This document shows positions 22,468-36,755 of a stretch of 64,000 bases of DNA, in pieces (the stretch's first letter is position 1; each line of letters opens with the position of its first letter). Origin of the DNA: Marinomonas algicola (GTDB lineage Bacteria > Pseudomonadota > Gammaproteobacteria > Pseudomonadales > Marinomonadaceae). The position numbers were made by a program, and so were the translations under genes. The stretch covers positions 3,968,001 through 4,032,000 of the forward strand of contig NZ_CP061941.1 in NCBI RefSeq assembly GCF_014805825.1. Reading direction: 5' to 3'. Under the pieces are notes generated by a model. The model did no database searches. It worked only from the letters and a program-made list of their open reading frames with translations, and had not been told where the DNA came from.

Positions 22468-25266
22468 TTGAATACCTTACTTTGGCTTCCTTTACTGCCA
22501 CTACTTGGTAGTTTGGTCCCTCTCTTTGCCGCACGATATAGTCGGAATGTGTGTGCTTTACTCACGGCGATTTTGCCTTTTATTTCTCTGCTTCTCGTTT
22601 TAGAAATGACGCCTGATGTATTGAATGGTACTAATCACTATGCGTTTGCCGAATGGATTCCTCAGTTAGGACTCAACATCGCTTTTCGTTTGGATGGGCT
22701 GTCTCTTTTATTCACCATACTAATTCTCGGCATTGGTCTCTTAGTCATACTCTATGCTCGTTATTACTTATCTTCTAACGACTCTATTGGTAAATTCTAC
22801 GCATTTTTAATGTTGTTCATGTTTTCTATGTTGGGCGTGGTTTTGTCCGATAATTTATTGCAGATGTGGATGTTCTGGGAATTAACCAGCATTAGCTCTT
22901 TCTTGCTCATCAGTTTTTGGGGCCATAAGTCAGAAGCACGTAAAGGTGCTCGTATGGCACTGACTATTACAGGCGCAGGCGGCCTAGCATTACTGGCTGG
23001 CATTATTATTTTAGGCCACGTTGTCGACAGCTATTCGTTACAAGTTGTATTAGACAGTGGTGATGTTATTCGTTCACACAGTGCCTACCCAGTTATTTTA
23101 GTTTTAGTCTTGCTAGGTGCGTTCACAAAATCGGCTCAATTTCCTTTCCACTTCTGGCTTCCTCATGCCATGGCGGCCCCTACGCCAGTCAGCGCTTATC
23201 TGCATTCTGCTACTATGGTAAAAGCAGGCATATTTTTAATGGCACGAATGCATCCTGTATTAGCGGATACTGACCTCTGGTTTTTAATTGTCAGCTTAAC
23301 CGGTTTAACCACCTTATTATTGGGTGCTTACACCGCATTATTTAAACATGACTTAAAAGGCTTACTGGCCTATTCAACCATTAGTCACCTTGGTTTGATT
23401 ACTTTGTTACTTGGTTTGGACACTCGTTTGTCAACGGTCGCCGCACTCTTTCATATCATTAACCATGCGACCTTTAAAGCCTCTTTATTTATGGCCGCAG
23501 GAATCATCGACCATGAAACTGGGTCACGAGATATGCGTCAATTAAATGGCTTATGGAAATACATGCCTCATACCGCGACTCTCGCCATGGTCGCGGCATC
23601 ATCCATGGCTGGGGTACCTTTATTAAACGGTTTCTTATCTAAGGAAATGTTCTTCACTGAAACGTTACACCAAGAAGCGCTTGGATCCCTTTCTTGGATG
23701 ATCCCAGTTCTCGCCACCATGGGTGCCGTCTTTGCTGTCGCCTACTCAACCCGCTTCATTCATGATGTGTTTTTTAATGGTGAACCAATTAACTTACCAA
23801 AGACTCCCCATGAAGCACCGAGATACATGCGAGTACCTGTAGAAATCCTCGTCGCACTTTGTTTATTGGTCGGTATTTTCCCTGGTTTTATCGTGGGTGA
23901 TTTGCTGTATTCAGCCTCTATGGCCGCGATTAATGGACCCGTACCAGAGTACAGTCTCGCTATTTGGCATGGTTTCAACTACCCATTATTAATGAGTTTT
24001 GTGGCCACGGCAGGTGGGTTAATTATTTATTACTATCGCCAGCCTTTATTCGCATTCCAGTCGAACTTTGCTGAACCAGACGCTAAGCAGATTTTTGATG
24101 ACATTATGCAAAACATCATTAAACGCGCAACAACCTTATCAAATCTATTAGAAAATGGGTCATTACAACGATATAACGGTCTTTTGATTGGTTTAGCCGT
24201 TATTATGATGGCGGCCCCTTTGATGGATTTAAACTCCACTCTCGGTCGACGTCCTGAACTGCCCTATACCTTAATAGATGTGACAGCGGCTTTTCTATTA
24301 GTTGTTGGTGCTCTGACGACCGTTATTTGCCACAGAAAGCGAATGCTTGCCCTAATTACCCTTTCTATTGTTGGCTTTATTGTTTCTTTAGCTTTTGCCC
24401 GTTTCTCAGCACCCGATCTCGCCTTAACGCAACTGTCCGTAGAAGTTGTGACGATCGTATTGCTAATGCTGGCCTTATTCTTCTTACCACAAAGAGCACA
24501 GAAACAGTCTAACCCGAGGCGCATTATACGTGATTTAAGTATTTCAGCCGTTATGGGGGGCCTGATTGGTACCATTTGCTACGCCATATTAACGCGTCCA
24601 CTAACGAGTATTTCGGACTTCTTTATTGAAAACAGTAAAACCGGTGGGGGAGGCACAAATGTGGTTAACGTCATCCTAGTAGACTTCCGTGGTTTTGACA
24701 CCTTGGGAGAGATTACTGTTTTAGGCATTGCCGCATTAGGCATATATAAATTGATCTCCAGAATGGGGCTATTTATGCCAAGCAGCGATCTCTATGGACG
24801 ACCTTGGTCAAACGACGCTCACCCAATGATGTTAGCGGTATTGTCACAGAGTTTGTTACCGATTGCTCTTTTAGTGTCCGCTTATATTTTCTTAAGAGGT
24901 CACAATATGCCTGGCGGTGGTTTTATTGCTGGCTTAATTACCTCGGTAGCCATTATCCAACAATACATTGCTCACGGTGTTGACTGGATGAAACACAGAG
25001 TAAAAATTGATTATCAAATTTTAATCGGAAGTGGTATTGGGATTGCCGCCTTAACCGGAGTCGGCAGCTGGTTCTTTGATAGACCGTTCTTAACCTCTTG
25101 GTTTGACTACTTCTACTGGCCTATCGTCGGTAAATTCGAACTGGCCAGCGCCATGGTGTTTGATCTAGGAGTCTACTTGACTGTGATCGGTGCCACTATG
25201 CTGATCTTGGCTAATCTTGGTAAATTAACTACCAGTGAACGGCCTATTCAAAAGGAGGGCGAGTAA
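22468..25266 (+). CDS. phaAB: Mrp-type Na+/H+ antiporter, fused subunits A and B
   Basis: A 932-residue membrane protein starting at TTG with GCAGGAG ten bases before. The first two thirds resemble MrpA and complex I NuoL (motifs GAFTKSAQFPFHFWLPHAMAAPTPVSAYLHSATMVKAG with the conserved lysine and histidines); the last part is the MrpB domain (ILVDFRGFDTLGEITVLG and GHNMPGGGFIAGL). Fusion of A and B marks the six-gene Pha-type (group 2) complex. It is the first gene of the operon 22468-28303, which exchanges cytoplasmic Na+ for H+. Confidence 0.95.
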   Translation: MNTLLWLPLLPLLGSLVPLFAARYSRNVCALLTAILPFISLLLVLEMTPDVLNGTNHYAFAEWIPQLGLNIAFRLDGLSLLFTILILGIGLLVILYARYYLSSNDSIGKFYAFLMLFMFSMLGVVLSDNLLQMWMFWELTSISSFLLISFWGHKSEARKGARMALTITGAGGLALLAGIIILGHVVDSYSLQVVLDSGDVIRSHSAYPVILVLVLLGAFTKSAQFPFHFWLPHAMAAPTPVSAYLHSATMVKAGIFLMARMHPVLADTDLWFLIVSLTGLTTLLLGAYTALFKHDLKGLLAYSTISHLGLITLLLGLDTRLSTVAALFHIINHATFKASLFMAAGIIDHETGSRDMRQLNGLWKYMPHTATLAMVAASSMAGVPLLNGFLSKEMFFTETLHQEALGSLSWMIPVLATMGAVFAVAYSTRFIHDVFFNGEPINLPKTPHEAPRYMRVPVEILVALCLLVGIFPGFIVGDLLYSASMAAINGPVPEYSLAIWHGFNYPLLMSFVATAGGLIIYYYRQPLFAFQSNFAEPDAKQIFDDIMQNIIKRATTLSNLLENGSLQRYNGLLIGLAVIMMAAPLMDLNSTLGRRPELPYTLIDVTAAFLLVVGALTTVICHRKRMLALITLSIVGFIVSLAFARFSAPDLALTQLSVEVVTIVLLMLALFFLPQRAQKQSNPRRIIRDLSISAVMGGLIGTICYAILTRPLTSISDFFIENSKTGGGGTNVVNVILVDFRGFDTLGEITVLGIAALGIYKLISRMGLFMPSSDLYGRPWSNDAHPMMLAVLSQSLLPIALLVSAYIFLRGHNMPGGGFIAGLITSVAIIQQYIAHGVDWMKHRVKIDYQILIGSGIGIAALTGVGSWFFDRPFLTSWFDYFYWPIVGKFELASAMVFDLGVYLTVIGATMLILANLGKLTTSERPIQKEGE

Positions 25267-25637
25267 TGGAAGGTATTTACGCTTTTTGCGTTGGTTTCTT
25301 AACGGCTTGCGGTATTTTCTTGACCCTACGTGGTCGAACCTTCTCTGTTGTATTAGGTTTAACTATGTTGTCATATGCTGTTAATTTATTTCTCTTCGCA
25401 AGTGGTCGACTAACCATCGACAGTGCCGCTATTTTAGGTCAATCAGAAACTTATGCGGACCCACTTCCTCAAGCCTTAGTGCTTACCGCTATTGTTATTG
25501 GTTTTGCCATGACCGCTTTTGTCGTTATTTTATCGATGCGTGCACGAGCCGATTTGGGTAATGATCATGTGGATGGCAAAGACCCAAATGAAATACCAAC
25601 AGACATGTCTCAAAGCAAAAAAGGGGAGAGAAACTAG
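25266..25637 (+). CDS. phaC: Mrp antiporter subunit C
   Basis: A 123-residue protein with three helices, homologous to NuoK (GIFLTLRGRTFSVVLGLTMLSYAVNLFLFASGR). Its start overlaps the phaAB stop by one base. The conserved GL-L-NL pattern of NuoK/MrpC is present. Confidence 0.92.
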   Translation: MEGIYAFCVGFLTACGIFLTLRGRTFSVVLGLTMLSYAVNLFLFASGRLTIDSAAILGQSETYADPLPQALVLTAIVIGFAMTAFVVILSMRARADLGNDHVDGKDPNEIPTDMSQSKKGERN

Positions 25638-27149
25638 ATGCAACATTGGACAATTTTGCCCATATTACTGCCCTTGCTAGTCGCATCTGCCATGCTACTA
25701 CCACCTCTGTCTTCTAGACTTAACTGGTTACGTACTGCATCGGTAAGTACCCTATTTGTAATGACTATTCTGGCCGCCATGCAAGTTGCTACGGTAATCG
25801 ACGAAGGTTCACAAATGTATGTCCTAGGAGGATGGACACCTCCTTTCGGGATAGCTTTAGTAGCGGATAAAATGTCGGCTTTACTGGTTTTATTAACTAG
25901 CTTTTTGGGGCTAGCCTGCATGGTATATGCCTGCGCGGGGCACGACAAAGGCGGAGAATATTTCCACCCTCTTTTCCTTTTCCAAATAATGGGCATTAAC
26001 GGTGCTTTTTTAACAGGAGACTTATTTAATTTATTTGTATTCTTTGAAGTACTCTTAATAGCCTCTTACGCTCTACTTGTTCACGCTGGTGGTAAAAACA
26101 AAACCCAAGCAGCGGTCCATTACGTTGTGATTAACCTGCTAGGGTCGAGTTTATTCTTGTTCGGTCTTGGCATTTTATACGGTACTCTTGGTACATTAAA
26201 TATTGCGGACATGGCAGTGAAAATCGGTCAATTACCGCATAATGAGACCATCATTGCTAAGATAGGGGCCTTGTTGCTATTGATCGTGTTCGGTTTAAAA
26301 TCCGCCATGCTACCTTTACAATTCTGGCTGCCAAAAACCTACTCGTCGGCCAGCGCCCCCGTTGCCGCACTGTTTGCAATCATGACAAAAGTAGGAATTT
26401 ACAGCATATTCCGCGTATTTACCGTCATCTTTGGTGACAATGCAGGAGAGTTAGCTAACTTTGCATCTGGTTGGTTATGGCCGCTTGCTTTGCTGACGAT
26501 TTCTATAGGATCTCTTGGTGTATTGGCAAGTCCAACGCTAAAACTACTGTCTGCAAATCTTGTCGTCGTCTCCGCAGGTACGTTATTGGTGGCCGCCGCA
26601 CTTCATTCCGAACTAGCAACGGCAGGGGCGATGTACTACATCATCCACAGCACCTTAGTAACCGCTGGCTTATTCTTGCTGGCTGACATTGTTGCGAAAC
26701 AAAGGGGACAAGCCGAAGACAGGCTGGTTCACTCAAGGGCACTTGCTCAACCACGATTAATTGGATTTGGTTTTGCCATAATCGCCCTTACTTTTATTGG
26801 TATGCCTCCTTTTTCAGGCTTTATCGGTAAAGTGATGATCCTCAATGCCGCCGAAACTATGACGACTCGTTTATGGATATGGCCGGTTCTCCTTATGAGC
26901 AGCCTTATCGCTCTCATCGCCTTCTCTAGAGCCACTGCAAGACTTTTTTGGAAAGCACCCAACAGTAAAAATACAGCGTTAGAAAGCGCCCACTCTTTTG
27001 AGGTAACCGCTATTATATTACTCATTTTAGGGGCGCCTTTGCTGGTTATTTTTGGCGGACCAATAACTGATTATGTGATACAAGCTGCTGCCGACCTTCA
27101 TAATATGAACGTATCGGTTCACCCATTATTGCCTGAGGTATCATTATGA
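25638..27149 (+). CDS. phaD: Mrp antiporter subunit D
   Basis: A 503-residue NuoN/NuoM-like subunit with about 14 helices. FGLKSAMLPLQFWLPKTYSSASAPVAALFAIMTKVGIYS holds the conserved lysine and proline positions of the antiporter-like fold, and an acidic residue occurs in LFNLFVFFEVLLIASYALL. It begins directly after phaC stops and overlaps phaE by four bases. Confidence 0.94.
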   Translation: MQHWTILPILLPLLVASAMLLPPLSSRLNWLRTASVSTLFVMTILAAMQVATVIDEGSQMYVLGGWTPPFGIALVADKMSALLVLLTSFLGLACMVYACAGHDKGGEYFHPLFLFQIMGINGAFLTGDLFNLFVFFEVLLIASYALLVHAGGKNKTQAAVHYVVINLLGSSLFLFGLGILYGTLGTLNIADMAVKIGQLPHNETIIAKIGALLLLIVFGLKSAMLPLQFWLPKTYSSASAPVAALFAIMTKVGIYSIFRVFTVIFGDNAGELANFASGWLWPLALLTISIGSLGVLASPTLKLLSANLVVVSAGTLLVAAALHSELATAGAMYYIIHSTLVTAGLFLLADIVAKQRGQAEDRLVHSRALAQPRLIGFGFAIIALTFIGMPPFSGFIGKVMILNAAETMTTRLWIWPVLLMSSLIALIAFSRATARLFWKAPNSKNTALESAHSFEVTAIILLILGAPLLVIFGGPITDYVIQAAADLHNMNVSVHPLLPEVSL

Positions 27150-27646
27150 AGTCTAAAGCTTTTCGATTTTTGCCTATGCCTTTCCACAGCATTTTGTTGT
27201 TTACAATTTGGCTTTTATTGAATAATAGCGTCTCCGCAGGGCATTTATTATTGGCTTTTATTTTTGCCATTATCATTCCTTGGGGAGTGGCCAGCATGAC
27301 AACTGAACGCCCTCGGATTCAAAAACCTTTGCTAGCCGTCTCATATGTGTTTCTTGTGCTAAAAGACATCGTTAGCGCAAACTTTACTGTTGCTCTATTA
27401 GTGTTGGGACCGCTGAAAAAATTGACGCCGGGGTTTGTCGCCATACCTCTTGATATTGAATCTGAGCTTGGCATTACCTTATTGGCAAGTACGGTATCAT
27501 TAACGCCAGGAACGGTAAGTGCTGAGATTTCAGAAGATCAACAATGGCTCTATGTTCACGCATTGCATTTAGAAGATACGGAAGCGTTAATTAATGAAGT
27601 TAAGACCCGTTATGAGACCCCGTTGAAGGAGATATTTGGATGTTAG
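27146..27646 (+). CDS. phaE: Mrp antiporter subunit E
   Basis: A 166-residue protein with N-terminal helices and a soluble part ending in the MrpE pattern LGITLLASTVSLTPGTVSAEISEDQQWLYVHAL. Overlaps both neighbours, consistent with stoichiometric translation of the complex. Confidence 0.92.
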   Translation: MKSKAFRFLPMPFHSILLFTIWLLLNNSVSAGHLLLAFIFAIIIPWGVASMTTERPRIQKPLLAVSYVFLVLKDIVSANFTVALLVLGPLKKLTPGFVAIPLDIESELGITLLASTVSLTPGTVSAEISEDQQWLYVHALHLEDTEALINEVKTRYETPLKEIFGC

Positions 27647-27909
27647 ATTCAGCCATAATAATCGTATCAATCATCTTATGTATTGCCCTACTATTAAATT
27701 TATATCGCTTACTGGTAGGGCCCAAATTACCTGATAGAATCCTTGCGTTAGACACTTTGTTTATTAATGGCATTGCCCTTATTCTCTTATATGGAATAGC
27801 GGTAGAAAATGCAATTTACTTTGAAGCGGCATTATTAATAGCGATGTTAGGTTTTGTTAGCACATCCGCACTATGTAAGTACTTACTTCGCGGCGACATA
27901 ATAGAATAA
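27640..27909 (+). CDS. phaF: Mrp antiporter subunit F
   Basis: An 89-residue, three-helix protein with the MrpF signature LYRLLVGPKLPDRILALDTLFING. The first codons overlap phaE. Confidence 0.92.
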   Translation: MLDSAIIIVSIILCIALLLNLYRLLVGPKLPDRILALDTLFINGIALILLYGIAVENAIYFEAALLIAMLGFVSTSALCKYLLRGDIIE

Positions 27910-27919
27910 TAGGATTAAT

Positions 27920-28303
27920 ATGAATTTTTTTGTAGAAGCAATATCCGCCTCTATCCTAATATTTGGAGGCGTATTTTTATTAGTTGGTTCCATTGGCTTG
28001 GCTCGTTTACCAGATATTTATACTCGCTTACATGCGCCGACAAAAGCCACCACTTTGGGAATAGCCGGGGTATTAATCTCATCCTGCATTATTCAGTCTT
28101 ATCGACAGGAAAGTCTGTCTATAAATGAATGGCTAATTACTTTATTTCTAATGATTACAGCGCCTGTTGCTGCCAATATGATCGCAAAGGCTGCCTTACA
28201 TCATGATATAGAACCAATACATAGAACCCAGGGCAAAGAATTAATGAAATCAGCTAGAGAAAGACAAGCACCTCCATCAGAGACGCCAAAAGAAAATAAG
28301 TAA
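27920..28303 (+). CDS. phaG: Mrp antiporter subunit G
   Basis: A 127-residue, three-helix protein with the MrpG pattern GSIGLARLPDIYTRLHAPTKATTLG. Last gene of the operon; the polar C-terminal tail (RERQAPPSETPKENK) is cytoplasmic. Confidence 0.92.
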   Translation: MNFFVEAISASILIFGGVFLLVGSIGLARLPDIYTRLHAPTKATTLGIAGVLISSCIIQSYRQESLSINEWLITLFLMITAPVAANMIAKAALHHDIEPIHRTQGKELMKSARERQAPPSETPKENK

Positions 28304-28396
28304 TTAAGGAACATAATCCAAACAGTTTCCTTAAAAAATGAACTTTCATACAGCCTCATAGTCTTATATACCTCTACAATTCTATGAGGCTTAAGC

Positions 28397-29206
28397 ATGA
28401 AGTTATTCTTATTTATCACCTTAAACAGCCTATTTATTTCAAGTCTTTGGGCGGCCCCAGAGAAAGACCTGGACAAGTTTTGGCTGCCTCACGCACCAGA
28501 GAAAACAAAATCAATTTCTCATAGTCAATGGCAAACAATCTTAAATTCTTATCTAGTTACTACTCAGGAGCAACAAACCTTTTTTTCTTATTCTCGAGTG
28601 TCTAAAAAGGACCTTAAGCAACTCAAAGGCTATATAAATGAGCTTGTTAACCTCGATCCTCATACATTAACCAGAGCCCAACAAAAAGCGTATTGGATCA
28701 ACTTATATAACGCAAAAACAGTAGATTTAATATTAGATAATTACCCTGTGAAAAGTATTACAAAGCTTGGAAAAGGCTTTTTCTCCTTTGGCCCTTGGGA
28801 CGACAAAACATTAACTATAAATAATAAAGAGCTTTCATTAAACGATATAGAGCACCGAATCTTACGCCCTATTTATAATGATGCACGTATTCACTATGCG
28901 GTGAACTGTGCCTCTTATTCCTGCCCCAATTTAGCCGATCAAGCTTACACTGTAGAGAACATGGATCAGCTATTAGATAAAGGAGCAGAACACTATATTA
29001 ACCATCCAAGAGGGGTATCAATAAAAAACAATAAGCTCACTCTCTCTTCTATTTACTCTTGGTATCAAATTGATTTTGGAGAAGATGAAAAAGCGTTAAT
29101 CAAACATTTAACTGATTATGCAAAGCCAGGGTTAAAAGCGGCATTAGATGTGATAAAAGGAAAGATAGAGTACGATTACAATTGGGATTTGAACGAACTT
29201 AAATGA
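28397..29206 (+). CDS. DUF547 periplasmic protein
   Basis: A 269-residue protein with a signal peptide (MKLFLFITLNSLFISSLWA, cleavage near residue 19). The DUF547 core is visible: QQKAYWINLYNAKTVDLILDNYP, then LSLNDIEHRILRP, then RIHYAVNCASYSCPNL with paired cysteines. The fold resembles transglutaminase/papain-like proteins; activity is unknown. It lies 93 bases after phaG, with a promoter of its own likely. Confidence 0.88.
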   Translation: MKLFLFITLNSLFISSLWAAPEKDLDKFWLPHAPEKTKSISHSQWQTILNSYLVTTQEQQTFFSYSRVSKKDLKQLKGYINELVNLDPHTLTRAQQKAYWINLYNAKTVDLILDNYPVKSITKLGKGFFSFGPWDDKTLTINNKELSLNDIEHRILRPIYNDARIHYAVNCASYSCPNLADQAYTVENMDQLLDKGAEHYINHPRGVSIKNNKLTLSSIYSWYQIDFGEDEKALIKHLTDYAKPGLKAALDVIKGKIEYDYNWDLNELK

Positions 29207-29271
29207 TACAAAAAAGCCAGACGACAATCATGTTATCTGGCTTCGCTGAGGTTCTTTAGCACAATTGAGTT

Positions 29272-30528
29272 TTAATTCATCGCCATACTGGCAACGTAAT
29301 AGACAATGGCATAACCAATCGTATATGAAATCAGTAGGGCTATACTGTAACGAGAATAGGAACCAAAAGTTAAACCCTTTACTTTACTCATTGCAACAAT
29401 GCCCGCAGCCGAGCCTATTACTAACAGAGAACCACCGACGCCAACCGCATAGGTAAGAGCGAGCCAATCGGCACTAGACATCACAATACCCGCTTTAAGA
29501 AGTGCTGCGGTTAAGGGTACATTATCTATAGCCGCCGATAAAATCCCCATCAAATAGCTCGCAGCAAATGGAGGTAACACGTCATACAGCTGAACAAAAG
29601 AGTCCAATACATCAATCTCTTTTAGCATACCGACCAACAACAAAATGCCAAGGAAGAAGAGTAAGGTTTCAAACTCAATAACTCGTATATATTCTAAAAT
29701 AGGATCCGCTTCAATATCTTCATTGAAAAAACGAGCAATCAAAAACATAGAAGACATTCCAAACATGAAAGTCAGTACTGGAGGAATATCAAATAATACG
29801 TTAGCGATAATAGTGCCAATGATGGTCGCTAGAAAAACGACAGCAATAGCAATATCGACCTTACGAACGTCGGTTCGATGAAGTTGAACTTCTACCGTTT
29901 CTGCCATTCCCCTTGCTTGCATACAGGTAAGTAATATCACAGCGATAAATGCAGGAATAGACAACAATAATAAGTCAATAATACTCACTTTATGTGCAAG
30001 GAATATCATTAGGGTCGTTACATCACCGGTAATCAGCGCAACGCCTCCAGAGTTAACAGAGAAAACGACTAATGTAGCAAAACGAATGGTTTTTTTAGGG
30101 GTTAAATTAAGTGATAGAATTAATGTAATAGAAACTAAAGTAGCCGTTATATTATCGGCTAATGAAGAGAAGACAAAACAAAATATCGCAGTCAAAAATA
30201 GCAATGCCCTTTCACTAATACGTTTAGGCAAGAAGAGATAAATAAGGTTTTCAATCATGCCTTTCTTATTTAAATAAGCGACAAACGTCATTGCCGACAC
30301 AAGAAATAACCAAAGACCTGCAATCTCAGAAATGTTCTCTTGGAAACCCGACATGACCTTTTCAGCATCATCACCTTGCCCATGGAAGATAAATAATAAA
30401 AGCCATGATAAAGTCCCTAAAAACAAAGTTACTTTAGCCTTATTAACATGAATAATATCCTCTAACACAACACCTAATAAGGCAATTACAGCCATACCAA
30501 CAAGCACCATTTGTAAAATCACAGACAT
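29272..30528 (-). CDS. nhaD: NhaD-type Na+/H+ antiporter
   Basis: A 418-residue membrane protein with about 12 helices, of the ion-transporter (ArsB/NhaD) superfamily. Features: VLEDIIHVNKAKVTLFLGTLSW near the N terminus, FSSLADNITATLVS and a second re-entrant SAAIDNVPLTAALLKAG, the two DN motifs of the family. NhaD is typical of halophilic and marine gammaproteobacteria. Here it faces the Mrp operon convergently across the DUF547 gene. Confidence 0.9.
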   Translation of the reverse strand: MSVILQMVLVGMAVIALLGVVLEDIIHVNKAKVTLFLGTLSWLLLFIFHGQGDDAEKVMSGFQENISEIAGLWLFLVSAMTFVAYLNKKGMIENLIYLFLPKRISERALLFLTAIFCFVFSSLADNITATLVSITLILSLNLTPKKTIRFATLVVFSVNSGGVALITGDVTTLMIFLAHKVSIIDLLLLSIPAFIAVILLTCMQARGMAETVEVQLHRTDVRKVDIAIAVVFLATIIGTIIANVLFDIPPVLTFMFGMSSMFLIARFFNEDIEADPILEYIRVIEFETLLFFLGILLLVGMLKEIDVLDSFVQLYDVLPPFAASYLMGILSAAIDNVPLTAALLKAGIVMSSADWLALTYAVGVGGSLLVIGSAAGIVAMSKVKGLTFGSYSRYSIALLISYTIGYAIVYYVASMAMN

Positions 30529-30692
30529 CTATTCATCCTCTAAAGTTAAACGTTAATTCTAAAAAATACGCTATTCTACAAATGTTATGTTCTATCTAAT
30601 AGTATGGCAGGGAAGAAATGAAAACTAATTACATTATTATTAAACTCCAACTCTCTTCTATCGATAACGTGATAAATGCCGATTTACAGACG

Positions 30693-30728
30693 AAAAAAAA
30701 CCCTGACGGCGTGAGCCATCAGGGCTTT
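30693..30728 (-). terminator. Terminator of the rRNA operon
   Basis: On the minus strand CCCTGATGGC and GCCGTCAGGG pair with one mismatch position bridged by G-U, followed by eight T. It lies just after 5S. Confidence 0.92.
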
Positions 30729-30739
30729 CTAATTAAAAC

Positions 30740-30851
30740 TTGACGACGACCTACTCTCACATGGCGAATGCCACACTACCATTGGCGATGACGCTTTTCA
30801 CTTCTGAGTTCGGGATGGGATCAGGTGGTTCAACGTCTCTATGATCGTCAA
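30740..30851 (-). rRNA. rrf: 5S ribosomal RNA
   Basis: On the minus strand the gene begins TTGACGATCATAGAGACG and contains CACCTGATCCCATCCCGAAC and the end GTAGTGTGGCATTCGCC, all characteristic 5S sequence; the two ends pair (TTGACGA/TCGTCAA). Ends are accurate to a few bases. Confidence 0.95.
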
Positions 30852-31113
30852 GCAAACCGGTTGCGTTCGTTCTGAGTGCCTGTGTTAAGCCCTTAGGCTT
30901 AATCCAGCTTGTTCACTCACAACACGCCAGTACGTGCTTGAATCTTTAACAATGCGTTTTTGAAATAGCGATAACCAAGTATCAAACCAGCCACATCATC
31001 GCTGATGCGCGTCGTAATCTGTGTCTCTATGATCTTTTCATGATGCCGTTTGACCCTTCTCTGTTCGAGTTTTCTCAGTCTCTCTTTATCACTTAAAACC
31101 ACTTTGGTGTTAT

Positions 31114-34000
<2,887 letters not shown>

Positions 34001-34374
34001 ATATAACCCAAAGTAGTTTTTTGATGCCTAACGCTTCTTAAAGAAGAGCCAGTATCAAAACAACACTCAGATCACATACCAACGATGCTTTTGTGTCATC
34101 ACTGGATTTTACGATTTTAGAAAGTCATCCAGGTTATTCTCAATAAAGAGAAAGATGCTTTCCACCGGTTTGACGCTTGATTATCGTCTATTTCAAAAAG
34201 TTACATTGTTAAAGAGCAAGTTTAGTGCAAAGCACTAAGTCAGAAATTAACGCATAAGAATGCCTAAATAATTAACATGAATTATTTAGAGGTTAATGTC
34301 TTGCTTAAGGCTTTGACCAGATTGTTAGCAGCAGAATGAATACACTAGGACAGCGAATTCAGTTGAGTAAGTAA
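34001..34374 (-). other. Spacer between tRNA-Ala and 23S with boxA-like element
   Basis: 374 bp without a gene. On the minus strand TTGCTCTTTAACAATG near 34222-34207 is a boxA-type antitermination element, placed as expected before 23S. The bases next to 23S pair with those after its 3' end to form the processing stem. Confidence 0.7.
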
Positions 34375-34450
34375 TGGTGGAGCTATGCGGGATCGAACCG
34401 CAGACCTCCTGCGTGCAAAGCAGGCGCTCTCCCAGCTGAGCTATAGCCCC
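34375..34450 (-). tRNA. alaT: tRNA-Ala (anticodon TGC)
   Basis: A 76-nt cloverleaf on the minus strand: acceptor GGGGCTA, anticodon loop CTTTGCACG, T arm GGTTCGATCC, encoded CCA. Second tRNA of the 16S-23S spacer. Confidence 0.97.
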
Positions 34451-34583
34451 ATTTATTACTCTATGTATTTGGTGAGTTAAAGAAGATGCCTTCAACTGCA
34501 TACCAGAACACCAAGAACAAGCTGCTTAACACCGACCTTTAGCGAACTAAATGAAAACGTAAACCACACTGCTATTGATATAT

Positions 34584-34660
<77 letters not shown>

Positions 34661-34756
34661 AAATACATAAGAATCAATTGATTCAATTTTCTGTGCTTCT
34701 CTATAAATTAGTCATCAGATAATTTGTGTGAACGCTCACCAGAGCTTCGTATCGTT

Positions 34757-36290
<1,534 letters not shown>

Positions 36291-36574
36291 AAGATCTTGT
36301 GCTGATAAATCAGCTTGCTTACTCAAATTTAACTCTAACTAAACTTAAATGTTTGTTTGATAAATCAAACAAACAAGAACGAATTGAAAGTGTTTGGACT
36401 CTCGTAAGACTTCAAATTTTTCGAAGTCTCCAGCGAGCGCCCACACAAATTATCTGATTAACTATTTTAAAGAGCGTGCTAACTAAAGTAAGACAAGAAG
36501 AACACAGTATTTTGTTTCTTCTTGCTGGGCAGTCACTCGTTGTTCTGAGTGGTTGTCCGTGTCAGCGAGGGCGT
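36291..36574 (-). promoter_or_regulatory. rRNA operon leader with boxA-like site and processing stem
   Basis: Minus-strand GCTCTTTAAAATAG (36477-36464) is a boxA-like element. The 29 bases at 36428-36456 pair with 34716-34744 behind 16S through Watson-Crick and a few G-U pairs, giving the RNase III stem of pre-16S. Two perfect small hairpins with a GATAAATC core lie next to 16S, at 36300-36313 and 36351-36374, and another at 36407-36429. Confidence 0.75.
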
Positions 36575-36602
36575 ATATTAAGGATCTACAGATTTAGTGC
36601 AA
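36575..36602 (-). promoter_or_regulatory. rrn P1-type promoter
   Basis: TTGCAC (36602-36597) and TAATAT (36580-36575) are spaced by 16 bases and followed by the G/C-rich discriminator ACGCCCTCGC, the hallmark of stringently controlled rRNA promoters. Confidence 0.75.
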
Positions 36603-36647
36603 CCCTTTTTTGGCATTTATTATAAAAAAAACGCCAAATTGAGAAAA

Positions 36648-36663
36648 AACACTATCCGGTGTT
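36648..36663 (-). terminator. Stem-loop terminator before the rRNA promoter
   Basis: Minus strand AACAC-CGGATA-GTGTT then TTTTCTC. Together with 36720-36741 it would insulate the rRNA operon from the ABC operon upstream. Confidence 0.6.
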
Positions 36664-36719
36664 TATTTTTCATACAAAACAACACAAACCACAAACAAAA
36701 CCATCCTCTATTGATAAAC

Positions 36720-36741
36720 ATGAGGGTTAATTCACCCTCAT
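36720..36741 (-). terminator. Stem-loop after the ABC permease gene
   Basis: ATGAGGGT and ACCCTCAT form an eight-pair stem with a six-base loop, followed on the minus strand by GTTTATC. A probable terminator just after the operon stop at 36756. Confidence 0.6.
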
Positions 36742-36755
36742 ATATTACAACGGCA